A stretch of 64,000 nt of DNA from NCBI GenBank assembly GCA_963705545.1, contig CAVPJX010000001.1, positions 1 to 64,000 of the forward strand, given 5' to 3'. Source of the stretch: DATBLY01 sp963705545 (GTDB lineage: Bacteria > Actinomycetota > UBA4738 > HRBIN12). A model generated the notes under the pieces. It worked only from the letters and a program-made list of their open reading frames with translations, was not told where the DNA came from and ran no database searches. This document shows positions 50,487-57,789 of this stretch, piece after piece; the stretch's first letter is position 1, and the number at the start of each line of letters is the position of its first letter. The position numbers and the translations under genes were made by a program.

Positions 50487-51349
50487 ATGGCGAACGAGCC
50501 GAAGGATGCGGCGGCTGGATACGTGTTCGATCGCTCCCGCGCGGATGAGGAGGTGCGGCTCGAGGCTCAATCGCGGGTCATCGATCCCTTCACGGAGCGA
50601 CTCTTCCGCGATGCTGGGCTCGCTTCGGGGATGCGGTCCTAGAGCTCGGCTCCGGTGCGGGGGACGTAGCGATGCTCGCCGGCCGGGTCGTCGGTACCAA
50701 CGGTGAGGTCGTCGGGGTCGAGGGCTCTTCCCGAGCGATCGCCGTTGCTCGGCGCCGCGCCGATGCGGCCCGCCTGGCTCACGTCACGTTCCGCGAGGGC
50801 GACCTCGAGGCGCTCGCGACGGTGATCGATCCATCCGCGCCGCCGTTCGATGCGCTCGTCGGCCGTTTCGTGCTGCAGTTCATGGCCAACCCGTCGAAGG
50901 TGCTCGCCGAGGCGGCCGCGCTCGTACGTCCGGGCGGCCTCGTCTGCTTCCAGGAGTGCGACGATCACTACCTTCCCGCGTTTCCGCGCACCCCGTTATG
51001 GGATCAGGTGCAAGCGTGGCTGCTCGCTGCCCTCGATCATGCCGGGGTCGAGTCGCGCATGGGGATGCGGCTGTATCGGACGTTCCTCGAGGCGGGGTTG
51101 CACCCACCCGAGCTCCGACTTGAGGCCGCGATCGCCGGGGGTGACGCTGCGCCGGCATTCCTCTGGGCCGACGTCCTCCGGTCGGTGATCCCGACGCTCG
51201 AGCGGAGCGGGATGGTCACCGAAGCAGAGATCGACCCCGACACGCTCGAGGCGCGGCTGCTGGCGGAGACGAGCGCGACCGACGGCGTCGTCATCTCCAT
51301 CGTCCTCGTGGGAGCGTGGACACACACGGACCCACGCCTCAGCGCGTGA
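50487..51349 (+). pseudogene. SAM-dependent methyltransferase, frameshifted
   Basis: Two frames together make one class I methyltransferase of about 286 aa. The first frame (from the ATG at 50487) ends at a TAG at 50640 with ...FRDAGLASGMRS. The second frame resumes the expected fold with AVLELGSGAGDVAML, which is the SAM-binding motif I, and runs to 51349. Adding one G near 50636 would give GMRVLELGSGAGD, the normal join. A real mutation or a sequencing error are equally possible. Its tail overlaps trpG by 11 bases on the opposite strand. Confidence 0.75.
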
Positions 51350-51905
51350 GGGCCAGGAAGTTCTCGACGATCCTCGGGCCCTCGGGGGTGAGGATCGACT
51401 CGGGGTGGAACTGGACGCCGAACCGCGGGAGCGTCCGGTGCTGGGTCGCCATCACGAGACCGTCCTCGGTCCACGCCGTGAGCTCCAGCTCGTCGGGGAA
51501 GCGGTCGCGCTCGACCACGAGCGAGTGGTAGCGCCCGGCCTCGAACGGATCGCTGACGCCCTCGAGGATCCCCCTGCCTTCGTGGTACACGAGGGAGGCC
51601 TTGCCGTGGACCGGCGTCTCGCGGTCGACGGTGCCCCCGCACACGACGCCGAGCGCCTGATGGCCGAGGCAGACACCGAGCATCGGGGTCTGCTCGGGCA
51701 GGATCCGCAGGAGCTCGGTGAAGCACCCGGCGTCCTCGGGGCGTCCGGGGCCCGGGGAGAGCAGGACGGCTTCGGGGCGTCGAGCGGCGAGCGCCTCGGC
51801 GGGCTCCGCGTCGCTCCGCACGACCTCGGTCGCTCGCCCGAGGCTCTCGATGAGCTGCACCAGGTTGTAGACGAACGAGTCGTAGTGGTCGACGACGAGG
51901 ATCAC
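51339..51905 (-). CDS. trpG: Anthranilate synthase glutamine amidotransferase subunit
   Basis: Supplies ammonia from glutamine to TrpE (it may also serve PabB). The 188 aa protein has the class I triad: Cys79 in GVCLGHQ, and His and Glu in QFHPES near 167. GTG start in a GTGA overlap with trpE. A trp leader upstream argues for tryptophan rather than folate synthesis. Confidence 0.93.
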   Translation of the reverse strand: MILVVDHYDSFVYNLVQLIESLGRATEVVRSDAEPAEALAARRPEAVLLSPGPGRPEDAGCFTELLRILPEQTPMLGVCLGHQALGVVCGGTVDRETPVHGKASLVYHEGRGILEGVSDPFEAGRYHSLVVERDRFPDELELTAWTEDGLVMATQHRTLPRFGVQFHPESILTPEGPRIVENFLALTR

Positions 51906-53422
51906 GGGCTCACCTCCGGGCCGGCGGCGAGGGTATCGTCCGCCGACCGGACCGGCGCCACCGCCGGGAGCAGCGCCGCGGCCTTGCTCTTCGTCTCGTC
52001 CAGCTCCGCCTGCGGATCCGAGTCCGCGACCACGCCGGCACCCGTCTGGACGCTCACCCGCCCGTCGACGACCACGGCCGTGCGGATCGTGATGCAGAAG
52101 TCCAGGTCGCCCGCGAACGTCAGATAGCCGACGGCCCCGGCGTACGGACCCCGGGCGGTGGGCTCGTGGTCGGCGATCAGCTGCATCGCCCGGCGCTTCG
52201 GGGCCCCCGTGACGGTCCCCGCGGGGAACGTGACGGCGAGCGCGTCGAGCGGATGGAACTCCTCGCGGAGCTCGCCCTCCACGGTCGAGACGATGTGCAT
52301 CACCTTCGAGAACCGCTCGACCTCCATCAGCTCGGTGGGGCGCACCGAGCCCGGGACGCAGACGCGGCCGAGGTCGTTGCGGGCCAGGTCCACCAGCATG
52401 GCGTGCTCCGATTGCTCCTTCGGGTCGGCAAGCAGCTCGTGCTCCAGGAGCCGGTCCCGCACCTCGGTCTGCCCCCGGGGCCGCGTGCCCGCGATCGGCC
52501 GAGTGGAGACGCGTCGCCCTTCGACCCTGACCAGGGGCTCGGGGGAGGAGCCGGCGAGCTCCATGCCGAGCATCCGCACGAAGAACATGTACGGAGCCGG
52601 ATTCGTCACCCGCAGGCGCCGGTAGATCGGGAACCCGCCCTCGGGCGCGGCGAACGTCACGCGACGCGAGGGAACGCCCTGGAAGATGTCGCCCGCGCGG
52701 ATGTGCTCCTTGAAGGCCCCGACGGTCCACCGGTACCCCTCGTCCGGCATGTTCGCATCGGCGTCGTCGTCGAGCGGCGCCCCCTCGATCCCCGGAAGGA
52801 GCGGCGGGACCTCGGCCGCGGCGATCCTCGCCGCCAGCGCGTGCAGGGCCGCGACCGCGTCGTCGTACCCGCCGGCCGGAGCGTGCGCGACCAGGATCAG
52901 CCGCTGCCGCCAGTGGTCGAACACAACGGCCCGGTCGATCAGGAGCAGGCCGATCGGGGGGCACGGCGCGGAGCCGGCCTCGGGCGCGGGGTGGCCGTCC
53001 AGCAACCCCGCCGCCTCGTAGGCGAGGTACCCCATCAGTCCGCCCGTGAGCGGCGGGAGGTCGGTCGGCCGTGGCCCGTTCAGCGAGCGCGCGATGCGGG
53101 TGAGCGCGGCCCGGGGCTCCGTCCCCGGCGCGGGATCCTCGACGGGGAGCGGACGAACGAGATCGGTGATCCGGGCGCCGTCCTCGTCGACGACCACGAC
53201 GCCGGCCGGGTCGCCGGCGACGAACGAGAACCGTCCCCAACGCTCCGAACGCTCGACCGACTCGAGGAGGATCCCGGGCCCGTCCCCGGCAAGCGTCGGG
53301 AAGAGCCCGACCGGCGTCGAGACGTCGGCGATCAGCTCAGCCCACACCGGGACCAGGGGCCATCCATGCGCCAAGGCGTCGAACGACGCTCGATCCGGCC
53401 GGACCTGCAGCTGCGGTTCCAC
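51902..53422 (-). CDS. trpE: Anthranilate synthase component I
   Basis: Converts chorismate to anthranilate, the first step of tryptophan synthesis. The 506 aa protein has the N-terminal regulatory domain and the chorismate-binding core (RPIAGTRPRG, DLARNDLGRVC, TFPAGTVTGAPKRRAM, GAVGYLTFAGD). The start is GTG with GGGAG upstream. PabB is an alternative identity, but the leader peptide with two Trp codons upstream supports TrpE. It is divergent from proS. Confidence 0.93.
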   Translation of the reverse strand: MEPQLQVRPDRASFDALAHGWPLVPVWAELIADVSTPVGLFPTLAGDGPGILLESVERSERWGRFSFVAGDPAGVVVVDEDGARITDLVRPLPVEDPAPGTEPRAALTRIARSLNGPRPTDLPPLTGGLMGYLAYEAAGLLDGHPAPEAGSAPCPPIGLLLIDRAVVFDHWRQRLILVAHAPAGGYDDAVAALHALAARIAAAEVPPLLPGIEGAPLDDDADANMPDEGYRWTVGAFKEHIRAGDIFQGVPSRRVTFAAPEGGFPIYRRLRVTNPAPYMFFVRMLGMELAGSSPEPLVRVEGRRVSTRPIAGTRPRGQTEVRDRLLEHELLADPKEQSEHAMLVDLARNDLGRVCVPGSVRPTELMEVERFSKVMHIVSTVEGELREEFHPLDALAVTFPAGTVTGAPKRRAMQLIADHEPTARGPYAGAVGYLTFAGDLDFCITIRTAVVVDGRVSVQTGAGVVADSDPQAELDETKSKAAALLPAVAPVRSADDTLAAGPEVSP

Positions 53423-53450
53423 GGTCTCCCTTCCTGCCTTGACACACGAA

Positions 53451-53472
53451 CGCCCCGGGGGAACCCGGGGCG
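53451..53472 (-). terminator. trp attenuator hairpin
   Basis: CGCCCCGGG and CCCGGGGCG form a perfect 9-bp stem with a 4-base loop, between the trp leader peptide and trpE. An alternative pairing is possible with AGCCCGGGG (plus strand 53514-53522) inside the leader peptide gene, which would serve as antiterminator. A T-rich stretch follows only weakly. Confidence 0.6.
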
Positions 53473-53498
53473 AGGTGGGTGCGCTGGTGCGGTTGGCG

Positions 53499-53567
53499 TC
53501 AGGCGCGCGGCGACCCCGGGCTCCGAGAGCCCTCGAGCCAGACCCAGCCCGCTCCGCTCATCCGCAT
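53499..53567 (-). CDS. trpL: trp leader peptide (22 aa)
   Basis: A 22-codon frame on the trpE strand, starting with ATG at 53567, with Trp codons at positions 8 and 10 (GAGWVWLEG). It ends at 53499, 27 bases before the attenuator stem. In a G-rich genome two closely spaced Trp codons in a short leader, followed by mutually exclusive hairpins, are the marks of ribosome-mediated attenuation: when charged tRNA-Trp is scarce the ribosome stalls and trpEG is expressed. The frame is too short to be judged by composition; the call rests on its place and Trp codons. A well-formed promoter lies just upstream. Confidence 0.7.
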   Translation of the reverse strand: MRMSGAGWVWLEGSRSPGSPRA

Positions 53568-53576
53568 CAGGCAGGG

Positions 53577-53605
53577 ATGGTCCCGCGCACGCGCCGCCGT
53601 GTCAA
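53577..53605 (-). promoter_or_regulatory. Promoter of the trp leader-trpEG operon
   Basis: On the minus strand TTGACA (53600-53605) and GACCAT (53577-53582) are 17 bases apart. Transcription would start just before the leader ATG at 53567. This is one of the few consensus -35 elements in the window. Confidence 0.6.
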
Positions 53606-53669
53606 CGCCCGGACGACGCGATCCCCCGCTCGGCCGAGGACGTGGGCCGTTCGGCGCGGGTCGCGCGGC

Positions 53670-53675
53670 TATCCT
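53670..53675 (+). promoter_or_regulatory. -10 hexamer TATCCT of proS
   Basis: TATCCT ends 10 bases before the proS ATG at 53686 and supports that start over longer in-frame readings. Confidence 0.45.
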
Positions 53676-53685
53676 GTGGGACCTC

Positions 53686-55392
53686 ATGCGCCTGTCTCGG
53701 TATCTCGCGCCGACGCTCCGGGAGGACCCGGCCGACGCCGACATCGCGAGCCATCGGCTCCTGCTCCGCGCCGGATTCATCCGGCCGGTCATGGCGGGCG
53801 TGTACACGTCGATGCCGCTCGGGCTGCGGTCGATGCGGAAGATCGAGGCCGTCGTCCGCGAGGAGATGGATGCGGCCGGCGCGGTCGAGCTCCGGATGCC
53901 GATCGTGTTGCCGGCCGAGCCCTGGAAGGCCACCGGTCGGTACGACCTCTACGGCGACGTGATGTTCACGCTCACGGATCGCCATGAGCGCGAACTCGTC
54001 CTGGGGCCGACCGAAGAGGAGGTGGTCGCCGGCCTGGCCGCCGGGGACCTGCCCTCCTACCGGGACCTCCCGAAGAACGTGTACCAGGTGGAGTGGAAGT
54101 ACCGGGACGAGTTCCGGCCGCGGTTCGGACTCCTGCGGGCTCGGGAGTTCCTGATGAAGGACGCGTACTCGATCGACCGCGACGAGGCGGGCATGCGCGA
54201 GTCCTACCGGATCATGTACGAGGCCTACGTGCGCGTGTTCGAGCGCCTGGGGCTCGACATCGTCATCGTGGAGGCGGATCCGGGCCAGATCGGCGGCGGC
54301 GTGAATCACGAGTTCATGGCTCGGGCGACCGTGGGGGAGGACCTGTTCGTCGAGTGCGACAACGGCGACTACCTCGCGGACACGGAGGCCGCGAGGCCGA
54401 GGGCCCCCGAGCCGGCGGGGGAGGGGACCGAACCGCTCGTGGAGGTCGACACGCCCGGCACACCGACGATCGAGGCGCTGGCGACGTTCCTGCAGGTCGA
54501 GCCGTCGAGGACGCTGAAATGCGTGATGTTCGACGTTGCCGGCCGGACCACCGCCGTCCTCGTTCCGGGCGACCGCGAGGTGAGCGTGAACAAGCTCGAG
54601 AAGCTCGTCTTCCCGGCGAAGGTGCGTCCGTTCGAGGACGCGGAGTTCGCCTCGCGCGGGTTCGCGAAGGGCTACGTCGGCCCCCAGGGGTTCGGAGACG
54701 ACACCATGATCGTCGCGGACCACCTCGTCCGGGGGGGTCGCGACTGGGTGACCGGGTCGAACACGACCGACCGGCACGTGACGGGCGCGAACGTCGGGCG
54801 GGACTTCCGGGTCGATCGATGGGAGGACGTCGTGGAGTTCCGTGAGGGCGACCAATGCCCCATCGACGGGGGGTCCCTGCGGATCGGGCGCTCGATCGTC
54901 GTCGGACACATCTATCAGCTGCACACGCACTACTCGGCGCCGCTCGGCGCTCGGTTCGTCGACGAAGACGGGACCGAGAAGCCGTTCCAGATGGGTTCGT
55001 ACGGGATCGGGATCACGCGGATCCTGGCCGCCGCCGTCGAGCAGTCCCACGACGAGTCGGGGATCGTGTGGCGGAAGGCGCTCGCGCCGTTCGAGGTCGC
55101 CGTGATCGTCGCGACGCGGGACGACGAGGCGTCCGTGGCCGAGGCGGAGCGCGTGTACGCCGAGCTCCTTGAGCGCGGGGTGGACGCGGTACTCGACGAT
55201 CGGGACGAGACCGCGGGCGTCAAGTTCGCCGACGCCGACCTGATCGGCTATCCGGTGCAGGTCGTGGTCGGCAAGCGCGGCGTCACCGCCGGTACCGTGG
55301 ACCTGAAGGTGCGGGCCACCGGGGAACGCACGCAGGCGGGATCGTTCGAGGCCGCGCAGGCGGCCGAGGAGGCCCTCGCCGCCGCTCCGTGA
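53686..55392 (+). CDS. proS: Prolyl-tRNA synthetase, bacterial type
   Basis: Charges tRNA-Pro. The 568 aa length is that of the bacterial form with the INS editing domain between motifs 2 and 3. Motif 2 (FGLLRAREFLMKDAYS) is at about 145, the editing domain at about 235-390, motif 3 (GSYGIGITRILAA) at about 440, and the anticodon-binding domain is C-terminal. Confidence 0.96.
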   Translation: MRLSRYLAPTLREDPADADIASHRLLLRAGFIRPVMAGVYTSMPLGLRSMRKIEAVVREEMDAAGAVELRMPIVLPAEPWKATGRYDLYGDVMFTLTDRHERELVLGPTEEEVVAGLAAGDLPSYRDLPKNVYQVEWKYRDEFRPRFGLLRAREFLMKDAYSIDRDEAGMRESYRIMYEAYVRVFERLGLDIVIVEADPGQIGGGVNHEFMARATVGEDLFVECDNGDYLADTEAARPRAPEPAGEGTEPLVEVDTPGTPTIEALATFLQVEPSRTLKCVMFDVAGRTTAVLVPGDREVSVNKLEKLVFPAKVRPFEDAEFASRGFAKGYVGPQGFGDDTMIVADHLVRGGRDWVTGSNTTDRHVTGANVGRDFRVDRWEDVVEFREGDQCPIDGGSLRIGRSIVVGHIYQLHTHYSAPLGARFVDEDGTEKPFQMGSYGIGITRILAAAVEQSHDESGIVWRKALAPFEVAVIVATRDDEASVAEAERVYAELLERGVDAVLDDRDETAGVKFADADLIGYPVQVVVGKRGVTAGTVDLKVRATGERTQAGSFEAAQAAEEALAAAP

Positions 55393-55421
55393 GCTGGCTC
55401 GCCGCGGCTCGTCGCGCCGCG

Positions 55422-55427
55422 TACGCT
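55422..55427 (+). promoter_or_regulatory. -10 hexamer TACGCT of the gene at 55434
   Basis: TACGCT ends 6 bases before the ATG at 55434. Confidence 0.45.
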
Positions 55428-55433
55428 GCGGTC

Positions 55434-55718
55434 ATGTCCCGGGTCCGGATCGCCTCGTCGCTTCGAGACTTCGTCAAGCTGCGGCCCCAGGTGGAAGGGG
55501 TCCTGCAGCACGTCGGCCGGGAGACCTGGGACCTGTTGCTGATCGACGCGACGGGCGACTGGGTCCGCGATGTCTTCCCGTCCCCCGACGCCGCGCGCGA
55601 GGTGGCCGAGCGACTCGGGATCCGGGTGCACGAGGGCTGGGACGATGCGCGGATCGCCCGCCGGATGCACGGCCGCGACCACTGGTCGACGTCCGACGGC
55701 CAGCGCCGCGCCCTCTGA
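55434..55718 (+). CDS. Small basic protein of unknown function (94 aa)
   Basis: Not recognised. The ATG at 55434 is preferred to a GTG at 55389 that overlaps the proS stop, because a -10 hexamer ends 6 bases before it. The protein is soluble, with SSLRDFVKLRPQVEGVLQHV and DLLLIDATGDWVRDVFPS as the most structured parts and a basic His/Arg-rich end. It lies between proS and the rimP promoter. Confidence 0.65.
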   Translation: MSRVRIASSLRDFVKLRPQVEGVLQHVGRETWDLLLIDATGDWVRDVFPSPDAAREVAERLGIRVHEGWDDARIARRMHGRDHWSTSDGQRRAL

Positions 55719-55756
55719 CCCAGGGTCACCGCCCGCCGGTTCCCGGTGGGACCGGC

Positions 55757-55762
55757 TATACT
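55757..55762 (+). promoter_or_regulatory. -10 hexamer TATACT of the rimP-nusA-infB operon
   Basis: TATACT is a near-consensus -10. Transcription would begin near 55770, leaving a leader of about 70 bases that holds the hairpin at 55795. Confidence 0.6.
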
Positions 55763-55794
55763 GACCCCTGTCAAGGCAGCCGAGGATGGCCGGA

Positions 55795-55816
55795 GGTGGG
55801 CTCGCGCCCACCTTTT
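55795..55816 (+). terminator. rimP leader hairpin with T tract
   Basis: GGTGGGC-TCGC-GCCCACC-TTTT is a perfect 7-bp stem followed by four T: an intrinsic terminator placed before the operon. A similar hairpin precedes rimP in many bacteria. It would suit autoregulation of the operon through NusA, encoded two genes on. Confidence 0.7.
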
Positions 55817-55839
55817 CGTTCGGAAGGGGTGACCGGGCC

Positions 55840-56304
55840 GTGGAGGCGGAGACGCTGGTACGCCCGGTCGTCGAAGGCGCCGGGCTGGAGCTCGTGGACG
55901 TGAGCTTCGGCCGGACCGCCGGTCGGCGGACCCTCCGGGTCGTCGTGGACCGCGACGGCGGGGTCGACCTGGAGACGATCGCGGAGCTCTCGGAGCGGAT
56001 CTCCCGGCGCCTCGATCTGGAGGGTTTCGAGCCCGGGCCGTACTCGCTGGAGGTCTCGTCGCCGGGCATCGAGCGCCCGCTGAAGCGCCCGAAGGACTTC
56101 GGACGCGCGGTGGGCCAGCTGGTCCGGCTGCGGGTCCGCGGGAACGTCGGGTCGACCATCCACGAGGGCGAGCTGGTCTCGGCCGATGACGAGGCGATCG
56201 TGATCGCCACGTCCGGCGGCGAGCAGCGCGTCCGCTACGACGAGGTCGCGTCCGCACGCACCGTCGTCGACTGGGATGCGGAACTGAAGGGGAGCAGCAG
56301 ATGA
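55840..56304 (+). CDS. rimP: Ribosome maturation factor RimP
   Basis: Needed for maturation of the 30S subunit. The GTG at 55840 gives the usual 154 aa; an ATG at 55786 would place the leader hairpin inside the coding region. Family segments are ELVDVSFGRTAGRRTLRVVV, then SLEVSSPGIERPLKRPKDF. The nusA ATG overlaps its stop (ATGA). Confidence 0.92.
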   Translation: MEAETLVRPVVEGAGLELVDVSFGRTAGRRTLRVVVDRDGGVDLETIAELSERISRRLDLEGFEPGPYSLEVSSPGIERPLKRPKDFGRAVGQLVRLRVRGNVGSTIHEGELVSADDEAIVIATSGGEQRVRYDEVASARTVVDWDAELKGSSR

Positions 56305-57509
56305 ACGCCGAGATGATCGCGGCGCTCCGCGAATTGGAGCGCGAGAAGGGGATCGCCTTCGAGACGATCCTGGCCGGTCTGGAGGAGGCGATGGCCTCCG
56401 CCTACAAGACCTGGTGGAAGCAGGAGCACCCGACCGCCGACGACGAGTTCGTGGGCTTCCGGGCCGTGATCGACCCCGAGACGGGCGACCTGCGCATGTG
56501 GATGCAGCAGCTCGAGGAGGTCGAGGTCGAGGCCCCGGCCCCCGCCGAGGGCGAGGAGGCCGCACCGCCCGCGCTCGAGATGAAGGTGATCGGCGAGGAA
56601 GAGGTCGAGGTCACCGACGAGTTCAAGGGACGGATCGGCGCCCAGACGGCGAAGCAGGTGATCTTCCAGAAGCTCCGCGACGCGGAGCGGGAGATGACCT
56701 ACGAGGAGTTCGCCGGTCGCGAGGGCGACGTCGTCACGGGCATCGTCCAGCAGCAGGAGCGGCGGTACACGCTGCTCGACCTCGGCAAGGTCGAGGCGCT
56801 GCTCCCGCAGGCCGAGCAGGTCCCGTCCGAGCCCTACCGGCACGGCGAGCGCCTGAAGGCCTACATCACCGAGGTACGCCGCGGGACCAAGGGCCCCCAG
56901 ATCGTCGTCTCCCGCTCACACCCAGGACTGCTGAAGGCGCTGTTCGCGATGGAGGTGCCCGAGATCGAGGAGGGCATCGTCGAGATCAAGGCCGTGGCGC
57001 GCGAGCCCGGACACCGCTCGAAGATCGCGGTGGTGTCGAACGAGCCGGGGGTGGACCCGGTCGGCGCGTGCGTGGGGCCGAAGGGCTCGCGCGTCCGGAT
57101 GGTCGTGAACGAGCTCCGGGGCGAGAAGATCGACGTCGTGCCGTGGAGCGCGGACACGCCGGCCTTCGTCGCGAACGCCCTCCAGCCGGCCAAGGTCAAG
57201 GAGGTCCGGATCGACCCAGACACCTCGACCGCGCTCGTGATCGTTCCGGACTATCAGCTCTCGCTCGCGATCGGGAAGGAAGGCCAGAACGCCCGGCTCG
57301 CCGCGCGCCTCACCGGGTGGCGGATCGACATCAAGAGCGAGTCGCAGTTCGGGGACGAGCAGCGCGCGCCGGCGGAGGCTCCGACGGAGCTGCCTGCGGG
57401 TGCCGCGATCGGGACGCCCGCTGCGAGCGACGGCGAACCGGCGGAGGCTCCGGCCGAGCCGGTCGCCGCCGAGACCATCCCCGAGGTCGTCGAGGCGCCG
57501 ACGGAGTAG
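56301..57509 (+). CDS. nusA: Transcription termination/antitermination factor NusA
   Basis: Binds RNA polymerase and nascent RNA. N-terminal domain to about 150, here enlarged by an acidic segment (VEVEAPAPAEGEEAAPPALE at about 75-94), then S1 (GDVVTGIVQQQERRYTLLDL), KH1 (VGPKGSRVRMVVNELRGEKI) and KH2 (LAIGKEGQNARLAARLTGW). The C-terminal 50 residues are Ala/Pro/Glu-rich, with no acidic repeat domain. 402 aa in total. Confidence 0.96.
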   Translation: MNAEMIAALRELEREKGIAFETILAGLEEAMASAYKTWWKQEHPTADDEFVGFRAVIDPETGDLRMWMQQLEEVEVEAPAPAEGEEAAPPALEMKVIGEEEVEVTDEFKGRIGAQTAKQVIFQKLRDAEREMTYEEFAGREGDVVTGIVQQQERRYTLLDLGKVEALLPQAEQVPSEPYRHGERLKAYITEVRRGTKGPQIVVSRSHPGLLKALFAMEVPEIEEGIVEIKAVAREPGHRSKIAVVSNEPGVDPVGACVGPKGSRVRMVVNELRGEKIDVVPWSADTPAFVANALQPAKVKEVRIDPDTSTALVIVPDYQLSLAIGKEGQNARLAARLTGWRIDIKSESQFGDEQRAPAEAPTELPAGAAIGTPAASDGEPAEAPAEPVAAETIPEVVEAPTE

Positions 57510-57513
57510 GTGC

Positions 57514-57789
57514 GTGTCGCCGCGCGGGGTGCCCGAGCGCACCTGCGTGGGGTGCCGCGGGCGTGCCCCGAAGGGCGCGCTGCTCCGCTTCGTCGAGCGC
57601 GGCGGATGCCCGACGCCGGATCCGTCCGGCTCGGCCCCCGGTCGGGGCGCCTACGTGCACCGCGATGCGGCCTGCGTCGAGCTGGCGCTGCGACGCGGTG
57701 CGCTCGGTCGGGCGCTGCGAACGGCTGGTGGGAACGACGAACTGGGTAGGCTAAGGGTCGCCATCGAGGGGGTGCTGGAACGGGGATGA
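57514..57789 (+). CDS. ylxR: YlxR/RnpM family RNA-binding protein
   Basis: A 91 aa DUF448 protein found between nusA and infB across bacteria, reported to bind RNase P RNA. The RTCVGCRGRAPKGALLRFV core and GRGAYVHRDAACVELALRRG segment match the family. GTG at 57514 is the start used; GTG at 57529 is also possible. infB overlaps by ATGA. Confidence 0.92.
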   Translation: MSPRGVPERTCVGCRGRAPKGALLRFVERGGCPTPDPSGSAPGRGAYVHRDAACVELALRRGALGRALRTAGGNDELGRLRVAIEGVLERG

